Below are positions 1 to 4,400 of a stretch of 5,301 bases of DNA, one piece after another. The DNA comes from Methanobrevibacter sp. (GTDB lineage Archaea; Methanobacteriota; Methanobacteria; Methanobacteriales; Methanobacteriaceae), in contig WRNS01000087.1 in NCBI GenBank assembly GCA_009776495.1, forward strand, positions 1-5,301. The letters run 5' to 3'. The position numbers were made by a program, and so were the translations under genes. The notes beneath the pieces were generated by a model. That model saw nothing but the letters and a program-made list of their open reading frames with translations, had not been told where the DNA came from and did no database searches. Positions within the stretch are counted from its first letter, which is position 1, and the number at the start of each line of letters is the position of its first letter.

Positions 1-100
1 TATTATTAATTTAAAAGATTTATTATTAGTTTAAGTAATTTATTATTAATTTAAAAGATTTATTATTAGTTCAAATAATTTATTATTAATTTCAAATATT
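1..100. repeat. 20-bp AT-rich tandem repeat (5 copies, truncated by window edge)
   Basis: Five consecutive 20-bp units start at 1, 21, 41, 61 and 81, each beginning TATTATTA(A/G)T. Units 1 and 3 are identical. Units 2 and 4 share the AGT variant and differ from each other at two positions, so the array also has a 40-bp A-B higher-order period. Unit 5 is more diverged, and the pattern fades into AT-rich sequence after 100. The array begins at the first base of the window, so its true length is unknown. It lies about 80 bp before trpC. It contains no ORF. Whether it affects trpC expression cannot be read from the sequence. Confidence 0.9.
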
Positions 101-129
101 TTTAGTTAAAATGTTATAATTTTAATTAA

Positions 130-140
130 TTTAATATATG
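130..140 (+). promoter_or_regulatory. Possible TATA box upstream of trpC
   Basis: The sequence TTTAATATATG resembles the archaeal TATA element and lies about 45 nt before the trpC start, which would place transcription start near 157-162 and leave a leader of roughly 20-25 nt. In such AT-rich DNA matches of this kind are common, and trpC may instead be co-transcribed from an upstream trpE/trpG. No TGTACA element (the TRP box bound by TrpY in Methanothermobacter) is seen between 101 and 182. Confidence 0.3.
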
Positions 141-182
141 AATATGAAATAATTACTATAATATTCTTTTAGGATTGAAAAT

Positions 183-1034
183 ATGATTTTGGATAAAATT
201 ATCGAATGCACAGAAAAAAGGATTGAAAATAAGAAAAAAGAAGTAGCTATGGATGATTTAATATCTACCATCTATTCACTTCATACAGATTCAGTTCATA
301 CAAGTACTGAAAATTTTGCGAATAATAATCTGAATAATAATCTGAACCGTAAGTTTGAAGAAAAAAACTCATTTGAAGAAAATTTAAAATCCAATGAAAT
401 ATCTTTTATTAGTGAAGTAAAAAGGGCTTCACCATCAAAAGGATTAATTTGTAAAGACTTCAATCATGTAAAAATAGCTAAAGAATATGAAAAAATAGGA
501 TCATCAGCTATTTCAGTTTTAACAGAACCATATTTTTTTAAAGGTAGTGATGATTATCTTGCTGATATTGCAAACAATGTTGACCTTCCTTTACTTCGAA
601 AAGACTTTATAATAGATGAATACATGATTTATGAATCAAAAATATTAGGTGCTTCTGCAATATTACTTATAAGCTCTATCCTAAATAAAAAAGATTTAAA
701 AAAATTCATAAAACTTTCTTATAAATTGAATATGTATCCATTGGTTGAAGTTCACACAAAAAGAGAAGTTAAAATAGCTATTGATTCCGGGGCAAAAATT
801 ATAGGTGTTAACAATAGAAATCTCAAAAATTTTGAAGTGGATATCCACACAAGTATAAATTTAAGAAAATATGTTCCAGAGGATATTGTTTTTGTTTCAG
901 AAAGTGGTATAAAATCAGCTGAAGATATAAAAAATCTTAAAAATAATAATATAGACGCTGTTTTAATAGGTGAATCTTTAATGAGAAGTAATGATAAAAA
1001 AATAGCTATGGATGAGTTAAGGTCTTTAATTTGA
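183..1034 (+). CDS. trpC: Indole-3-glycerol phosphate synthase
   Basis: This cytosolic (beta/alpha)8-barrel enzyme decarboxylates and cyclises CdRP to indole-3-glycerol phosphate, the fourth step of tryptophan synthesis from chorismate. The 283-residue product has the family signatures. The EVKRASPSKG motif (78-87) carries the equivalents of Sulfolobus Glu51 and Lys53 (E78, K80). K140 in LLRKDF matches the general acid Lys110, E189 in LVEVH matches Glu159, N210 in GVNNRNL matches Asn180, and E240-S241 in VSESGI match Glu210-Ser211. The phosphate-binding end is DAVLIGESLM (258-267). The usual length is about 250-270; the excess lies in an Asn-rich stretch around residues 34-70, before the first barrel strand. 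The start is supported by the family-like N-terminus (MILDKIIE) and a weak SD (AGGA at 171-174). trpF follows after a 59-nt gap. Confidence 0.97.
   Translation: MILDKIIECTEKRIENKKKEVAMDDLISTIYSLHTDSVHTSTENFANNNLNNNLNRKFEEKNSFEENLKSNEISFISEVKRASPSKGLICKDFNHVKIAKEYEKIGSSAISVLTEPYFFKGSDDYLADIANNVDLPLLRKDFIIDEYMIYESKILGASAILLISSILNKKDLKKFIKLSYKLNMYPLVEVHTKREVKIAIDSGAKIIGVNNRNLKNFEVDIHTSINLRKYVPEDIVFVSESGIKSAEDIKNLKNNNIDAVLIGESLMRSNDKKIAMDELRSLI
321..344 (+). repeat. 12-bp direct duplication coding NNNL-NNNL inside trpC
   Basis: The 12-mer AATAATAATCTG occurs twice in tandem with no mismatch (321-332 and 333-344) and encodes two copies of Asn-Asn-Asn-Leu (residues 47-54). It sits in the N-terminal region that precedes the catalytic barrel, where length variation is tolerated. 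Exact identity suggests a recent in-frame slippage duplication. Confidence 0.9.
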
Positions 1035-1093
1035 AATAAAAACACGGTTAAATTCTAAAATTATAATCATATAATTATTTACTGAGTAACAAC

Positions 1094-1702
1094 ATGAAAA
1101 ATACTAAGTCAAACACAAAAATTAAAATTTGTGGATTAAGAAGAGAGGAAGATATAGCTATAGTCAATAAATTTAAACCCGATTTTGTAGGCTTTGTATT
1201 TGCAGAAAGTAAACGTAGAATAAATTTTAATCAGGCTATTCAACTTAAAAAAAATCTTAAGTGTGATATTTTAGTGGTTGGAGTTTTTGTAGATGCAGAT
1301 ATTCAAGATATAACTTATCTTATAGAAAACAAAGTCATTGATCTTGTTCAACTTCATGGCAACGAGGATGAAGAGTACATTAATAATTTAAAAGAATTCG
1401 ATGAAAGTATTAAAATTATTAAAGCTGTTTTGGTTAAAAATGAAGATGACATTAAAAAATGGGAAGAATCAAACGCTGACTATATACTACTCGACAGTGG
1501 AAAGGGAACTGGGAAGACTTTTGACTGGGATTTAATTGGAAATATTAAAAAACCATTTTTCATTGCAGGTGGAATCGACAGTAAAAATATTGATGAAGCA
1601 GTGAAATTTAATCCTTTTGGAGTTGATTTAAGTTCTGGAGCAGAAGAAAATGGTTTTAAAAGTCAAAAAAAAATAGCTAATATAATGAAAAGATTTAGAT
1701 AG
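1094..1702 (+). CDS. trpF: Phosphoribosylanthranilate isomerase
   Basis: This enzyme performs the Amadori rearrangement of N-(5'-phosphoribosyl)anthranilate to CdRP, the substrate of TrpC encoded just upstream. The 202-residue length is normal for a stand-alone TrpF barrel. The N-terminal KICGL motif (11-15) supplies the general base cysteine, C13. DFVGFVFAESKRRI (30-43) is the family's second signature and VQLHGNE (85-91) the third. D134 in YILLDS is the general acid aspartate. The phosphate-binding loops are AGGI (158-161) and GVDLSSGAE (176-184, usually GVDVSSGVE). The start at 1094 leaves the usual short lead before KICGL. The SD is poor (GAG at 1084-1086), so translation may depend on coupling to trpC 59 nt upstream. 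A 200-nt, repeat-filled gap separates it from trpB. Confidence 0.97.
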   Translation: MKNTKSNTKIKICGLRREEDIAIVNKFKPDFVGFVFAESKRRINFNQAIQLKKNLKCDILVVGVFVDADIQDITYLIENKVIDLVQLHGNEDEEYINNLKEFDESIKIIKAVLVKNEDDIKKWEESNADYILLDSGKGTGKTFDWDLIGNIKKPFFIAGGIDSKNIDEAVKFNPFGVDLSSGAEENGFKSQKKIANIMKRFR

Positions 1703-1721
1703 TTTAAACTGGGAATTATAA

Positions 1722-1810
1722 AATTTATTATAATTTATTATAATTTATTATAATTTATTATAATTTATTATAATTTATTATAATTTATTATAATTTATTA
1801 TAATTTATTA
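1722..1810. repeat. 10-bp tandem repeat (TAATTTATTA, 8 perfect copies) between trpF and trpB
   Basis: Eight perfect copies of TAATTTATTA run from 1731 to 1810, preceded by nine matching bases of a ninth copy at 1722-1730. Degenerate continuation (AAATTTTTAA, AATTTATTAA and similar) extends to about 1840. The stretch contains only A and T. The 10-bp period places each AATTT block on nearly the same face of the helix, a layout that can bend DNA. It occupies most of the trpF-trpB gap, which holds no ORF. Copy number is likely unstable. A TATA-like TTAAAAATATAATG at 1871-1884 follows, so an internal trpB promoter is possible but unproven. Confidence 0.95.
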
Positions 1811-1902
1811 AAATTTTTAAAATTTATTAAAATTAATTTAACAATAAAAATTAAAGATGAAATAGAGATATTAAAAATATAATGAAATGAGGGAATAACA
1901 AA

Positions 1903-3150
1903 ATGAGCAAAGGAAGATATGGGGAGTATGGTGGACAATACATTCCAGAAACATTAATGAATGAACTTTTAAATTTAGAAAAGCAATATGATTTTTATAA
2001 AAATGACTCTGAATTTCAGGAAGAACTTACATCTCTTCTAGCTGAATATGCTGGAAGACCTTCTTTATTATACTTTGCAGAAAAAATGACTGAGGATTTA
2101 GGTGGAGCTAAGATATATTTAAAACGTGAAGATCTTAATCACACAGGATCTCATAAGATAAACAATGTTCTTGGTCAAGTTCTTCTTGCTAAAAAAATGG
2201 GAAAAACAAGAGTAATAGCTGAAACAGGAGCAGGGCAACATGGAGTAGCTACAGCTACTGCAGCAGCATTTTTAGGAATGGATTGTGAAATATTCATGGG
2301 TGAAGAAGATACAAAACGCCAATCACTTAATGTTTATCGTATGGAATTATTAGGAGCTAAAGTGAATCCAGTATACAGTGGGACAAAAACCTTAAAAGAT
2401 GCGGTTAATGAAACAATGAGGGAATGGACAACAAGAGTTCATGACACGCACTATGTTTTAGGTTCTGTAATGGGTCCACATCCATTCCCAATGATTGTAC
2501 GAGATTTTCAAAGTGTAATTAGCGAAGAAATAAAGAGTCAGCTATTTGAAATTGAAAGGAGTTTGCCGACTGCTGTTGTTGCATGTGTCGGTGGTGGAAG
2601 TAATGCTATTGGTTCGTTTTATAATTTTATCGATGAATCGAAAGTTAAATTGGTTGGTTGTGAAGCTGGTGGTGAGGGAATCGATACTGAATATCATGCT
2701 GCATCACTTACAAAAGGAGAAGTTGGAATATTCCATGGAATGAAATCTTACTTTTGTCAAGGTAATTATGGTCAAATTGCTCCAGTTTATTCAATTTCTG
2801 CAGGATTAGATTATCCTGGTATAGGTCCAGAACATGCTTATTTACATGATGTGAAAAGAGCTGAGTATGTTCCAATTACAGACGCTGAAGCAGTAGAAGG
2901 ATTTGAGTATTTAGCTAAGTGTGAAGGAATCATATGTGCAATTGAAAGTGCTCATGCCATAGCTCAAGCTATGAAAATGGCAAAAATCATGAATAAAGAT
3001 GATATTATTGTGGTTTGTCTTTCTGGACGAGGAGATAAAGATGCTGAATCTATTCAAAAATATAAATTAGCTAAATCCAATAATAATAGTACTAATAATA
3101 ACAATAATAACAATGCTAATAGGGATAATGGCTATGTGGGAGGGATATAA
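1903..3150 (+). CDS. trpB: Tryptophan synthase beta chain (TrpB1 type)
   Basis: This PLP enzyme condenses indole, channelled from TrpA, with L-serine to give tryptophan, in an alpha2-beta2 complex. The protein has the canonical TrpB1 layout: GEYGGQYIPETL (7-18); KREDLNHTGSHKINN (74-88), whose K85 forms the Schiff base with PLP; AETGAGQHG (106-114), whose E107 is the catalytic glutamate; GGGSNAIG (230-237), which binds the cofactor phosphate; and LSGRGDKD (373-380), which contacts the pyridine nitrogen. HAYLHD (311-316) belongs to the COMM communication region. The core ends near residue 391, where family members usually stop. It is followed by about 24 extra residues rich in Asn (N393-N395, N398-N404), ending YVGGI. 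The SD is GAGGG (1889-1893). The stop codon directly abuts the trpA start, and the tail codons contain the trpA SD. Confidence 0.98.
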   Translation: MSKGRYGEYGGQYIPETLMNELLNLEKQYDFYKNDSEFQEELTSLLAEYAGRPSLLYFAEKMTEDLGGAKIYLKREDLNHTGSHKINNVLGQVLLAKKMGKTRVIAETGAGQHGVATATAAAFLGMDCEIFMGEEDTKRQSLNVYRMELLGAKVNPVYSGTKTLKDAVNETMREWTTRVHDTHYVLGSVMGPHPFPMIVRDFQSVISEEIKSQLFEIERSLPTAVVACVGGGSNAIGSFYNFIDESKVKLVGCEAGGEGIDTEYHAASLTKGEVGIFHGMKSYFCQGNYGQIAPVYSISAGLDYPGIGPEHAYLHDVKRAEYVPITDAEAVEGFEYLAKCEGIICAIESAHAIAQAMKMAKIMNKDDIIVVCLSGRGDKDAESIQKYKLAKSNNNSTNNNNNNNANRDNGYVGGI

Positions 3151-3153
3151 TTG
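3138..3153 (+). promoter_or_regulatory. SD plus TTG start of trpA, embedded in the end of trpB
   Basis: GGGAGGG at 3138-3144 is a strong SD lying inside the last codons of trpB (Val-Gly-Gly). It is followed six bases later by a TTG at 3151, immediately after the trpB TAA stop. The SD and the family-like N-terminus MSKITEAF decide the TTG start, since no ATG lies at a suitable place. The arrangement implies translational coupling, so that the alpha and beta subunits are made together. Confidence 0.85.
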
Positions 3154-3924
3154 AGTAAAATCACAGAAGCTTTTTCTAATGGAAAAGCATTTATACCTTT
3201 TTTAACAGCTGGTGATCCTTCAAAAGAAAAAACAATAGAATTCATATTAGCTATGGATGAAGCAGGAGCTGACATTATTGAAATAGGAATTCCTTTCTCA
3301 GATCCCATAGCTGAAGGACCAGTTATTCAAAATGCTAATTTAAGAGCATTAGCTAATGGAATCCATACTGATGATATTTTTGACATGGTACGTGATGTTC
3401 GCCGTAAATCAAATGTTCCTTTAGCTTTTTTAACTTATATAAATCCAGTTTTCTATTATGGATATGAAAAATTCTTTAAAAAATGCAAAGAAGTAGGAGT
3501 TAATGGTATTATAATTCCTGATTTACCATATGAAGAAAAAGAAGAAGTTGTAGATGTTGCAGCAAAATATGATGTAGATTTAATATCTCTCATAGCTCCA
3601 ACTTCAGATGATAGAATTAAGATGATAGCTAAAACGTCAAAAGGTTTTATTTACCTTGTTTCATCCATGGGTGTAACTGGTGTTAGAAGTGAGATTAAAA
3701 CAGATCTTCAAGATATAATTCGTGAAATTAGAAAAGTTACAGATGTACCAGTAGCAGTAGGTTTTGGAATAAACACACCTGAACAATCTAAAAATATAGC
3801 TAAATTAGCTGATGGAGTAATTGTTGGAAGTGCTATTGTTAAAATCATTGAAAAATATGGGGATGATGCAACACATTATATAAAAGAATATGTAGCTACT
3901 ATGAAGGATGCTACACGAATTTAA
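3151..3924 (+). CDS. trpA: Tryptophan synthase alpha chain
   Basis: This TIM-barrel enzyme cleaves indole-3-glycerol phosphate to indole and glyceraldehyde-3-phosphate; indole passes through a tunnel to TrpB. The 257-residue length is normal. FIPFLTAGDPS (14-24) is the N-terminal signature. IEIGIPFSDPIAEGPVIQ (43-60) carries the catalytic glutamate E44 (E. coli Glu49). The position of the second catalytic acid, E. coli Asp60, is Glu55 here, so the carboxylate is kept but longer. YLVSSMGVTG (168-177) carries the equivalent of Tyr175 (Y168). VAVGFGINTPEQ (201-212) and GVIVGSAIVK (222-231) form the phosphate site. The AEGPVIQ and SSMGVTG wording resembles Clostridia-type TrpA, as far as I recall. 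It begins with TTG and follows trpB without a gap. trpD, which follows trpA in Methanothermobacter, is absent here. Confidence 0.97.
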   Translation: MSKITEAFSNGKAFIPFLTAGDPSKEKTIEFILAMDEAGADIIEIGIPFSDPIAEGPVIQNANLRALANGIHTDDIFDMVRDVRRKSNVPLAFLTYINPVFYYGYEKFFKKCKEVGVNGIIIPDLPYEEKEEVVDVAAKYDVDLISLIAPTSDDRIKMIAKTSKGFIYLVSSMGVTGVRSEIKTDLQDIIREIRKVTDVPVAVGFGINTPEQSKNIAKLADGVIVGSAIVKIIEKYGDDATHYIKEYVATMKDATRI

Positions 3925-3972
3925 CACTTATCTTTTATTATTTGAGCAATAATTAAGGAAAAATAGATAAAA

Positions 3973-4002
3973 TTTTTTTAATTGAATATTAAAACTTTTT
4001 TT
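3973..4002 (+). terminator. Oligo-T terminators after trpA
   Basis: Two runs of seven T (3973-3979 and 3996-4002) lie 49-78 nt after the trpA stop. Archaeal RNA polymerase terminates at oligo-T tracts without needing a hairpin, so these probably end the trp transcript. The second run is followed by AGAAAAAA, which could fold back on it weakly. Confidence 0.6.
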
Positions 4003-4010
4003 AGAAAAAA

Positions 4011-4099
4011 TTAGAGTGAGATCCATTGGTTCAATGAATCTCTAAGCCTAACACCAATTTTAATATTGGGGCTTGTATTATTTAAGTTTTTTCATTTTT
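4011..4099 (+). ncRNA. Structured RNA-like segment followed by T-rich tract (candidate sRNA or trp 3' UTR)
   Basis: No ORF is seen here, but two consecutive hairpins are. The first pairs GAGAT (4018-4022) with ATCTC (4038-4042) and CATTG (4024-4028) with CAATG (4032-4036) around a GTT loop; TTAGAG (4011-4016) with CTCTAA (4040-4045) is an alternative outer stem. The second pairs AAGCC (4044-4048) with GGCTT (4070-4074) and CCAAT (4054-4058) with ATTGG (4065-4069), leaving TAACA as a one-sided bulge. T-rich runs at 4087-4092 and 4095-4099 could terminate a short transcript. It shares the 10-mer CTAACACCAA with the leader at 4207-4216. No known RNA family is recognised. It could also be a 3' UTR reached by trp read-through. 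Confidence 0.4.
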
Positions 4100-4124
4100 A
4101 TTACTAAATTTTTTAATAGTAATA
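4099..4124. promoter_or_regulatory. Perfect 8-bp inverted repeat abutting a TATA box (operator candidate)
   Basis: TATTACTA (4099-4106) and TAGTAATA (4117-4124) are perfect reverse complements separated by 10 bp, and the right arm ends exactly where the TATA box begins. A third copy of the half-site, TATTACTA, lies at 4160-4167 beside the predicted transcription start. Placement over the BRE/TATA region is typical of archaeal dimeric repressor or activator sites. The arms are AT-rich, so chance is possible. Confidence 0.45.
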
Positions 4125-4134
4125 TTATATATAA
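4125..4134 (+). promoter_or_regulatory. TATA box of the micropeptide locus
   Basis: TTATATATAA is close to the archaeal TATA consensus. Its centre lies about 26 bp before A4156, the expected initiation distance, within TCATGGTA. The promoter would drive a leader of about 100 nt and the 29-codon ORF at 4255. It is the best-looking + strand promoter in the window. Confidence 0.55.
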
Positions 4135-4155
4135 TTTTTATTACATATTAATATC

Positions 4156-4254
4156 ATGGTATTACTAAGCTCCTTGAGAGTCGACTATACTTTTTTTTGG
4201 AGAAGTCTAACACCAAGGCTTTTCCTATTATAAAACATGATAGGGGGTGGTAAT
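4156..4254 (+). promoter_or_regulatory. Foldable 5' leader of the micropeptide ORF, with competing hairpins
   Basis: Several pairings compete here. GGAGAAG (4199-4205) can pair with CTTTTCC (4219-4225), with one G-U, around a loop holding CTAACACCAA. CCTATTAT (4224-4231) can pair with ATGATAGG (4237-4244), with one G-U, around AAAAC, burying the first bases of the SD. AAGC-CTTG (4167-4176, two-base bulge) can pair with CAAGGCTT (4214-4221). The first two share C4224-C4225, so they exclude each other. A T8 run at 4191-4198 could terminate transcription early. An ATG at the predicted transcript start opens a 25-codon ORF (4156-4233). No known riboswitch family is recognised. Confidence 0.35.
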
Positions 4255-4344
4255 ATGTCAGATAATCTTAAAACATTTTTAATGGATGTTTTTAATATAT
4301 TAATTATCTGTATTATTTACCTCCTGATTAAATTATGTAGTTAA
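4255..4344 (+). CDS. 29-residue single-helix membrane micropeptide (unknown function)
   Basis: The ORF starts at ATG 4255, seven bases after the core of an SD (AGGGGGTGGT, 4242-4251) that can pair along its whole length with the anti-SD, counting two G-U pairs. The product has a short polar N-terminus (MSDNLKT). Residues 12-27 are a mostly hydrophobic stretch with an unbroken I15-I25 core, and a lysine (K26) lies near the C-terminal end LCS. This suggests one short transmembrane helix. There is no homology I can name. The size, the hydrophobicity and the structured leader resemble type I toxins; regulatory micropeptides of membrane complexes (for example KdpF-sized subunits) are an alternative. 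It lies between the trp operon terminators and a convergent secreted-protein gene. The SD makes translation likely; the function is unknown. Confidence 0.5.
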   Translation: MSDNLKTFLMDVFNILIICIIYLLIKLCS

Positions 4345-4353
4345 ATAGGAGGT
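4319..4353 (+). promoter_or_regulatory. Hairpin with anti-SD arm inside the micropeptide ORF and perfect SD arm after it
   Basis: ACCTCCT (4319-4325, the Tyr-Leu-Leu codons of the micropeptide) is perfectly complementary to AGGAGGT (4347-4353), extendable by G-U pairs on both sides. The 3' arm equals the ideal SD and stands eight bases before a GTG (4362). The 5' arm can equally pair with the micropeptide's own SD, AGGGGGT (4242-4248), with one G-U. It may be a translational switch, a 3' stability hairpin, or the start of a lost second gene. The only ORF behind the GTG runs antisense into the secreted-protein gene and looks like a shadow. Confidence 0.5.
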
Positions 4354-4371
4354 GGGGCTTAGTGTACCATG

Positions 4372-4385
4372 TTTTTATTAAAAAA
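4372..4385. terminator. Bidirectional T-tract terminator between convergent genes
   Basis: TTTTT (4372-4376) on the + strand and AAAAAA (4380-4385, six T on the - strand) form a near-palindrome in the gap between the micropeptide and the secreted-protein gene. The - strand run lies 16 nt after that gene's stop; the + strand run lies 28 nt after the micropeptide stop, just behind the SD hairpin. Both fit archaeal oligo-T termination. Confidence 0.45.
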
Positions 4386-4400
4386 TTAAGTAGCCCAATT

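Noticed and set aside
1..100. CRISPR-like array
   Set aside because: The units are directly adjacent with no unique spacers, so it is a simple tandem repeat.
101..182. TrpY-type TRP boxes upstream of trpC
   Set aside because: No TGTACA is present in this stretch, so regulation of that kind cannot be claimed here.
752..1045. 97-codon ORF on the - strand
   Set aside because: It lies wholly antisense to the conserved C-terminal half of trpC, and its hydrophobic composition is what the complement of Lys/Asn-rich codons gives.
1061..1080. AATTAT/ATAATT inverted repeat between trpC and trpF
   Set aside because: A six-base all-A/T stem is expected by chance in this composition.
2546..2743. 65-codon + strand ORF
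   Set aside because: It is an alternative frame inside conserved trpB with no SD of its own and no recognisable features.
4300..4327. SD-like AGGAGGTAA on the - strand implying a gene
   Set aside because: It is the complement of the hairpin arm; no ATG, GTG or TTG follows at a usable distance with an open frame.
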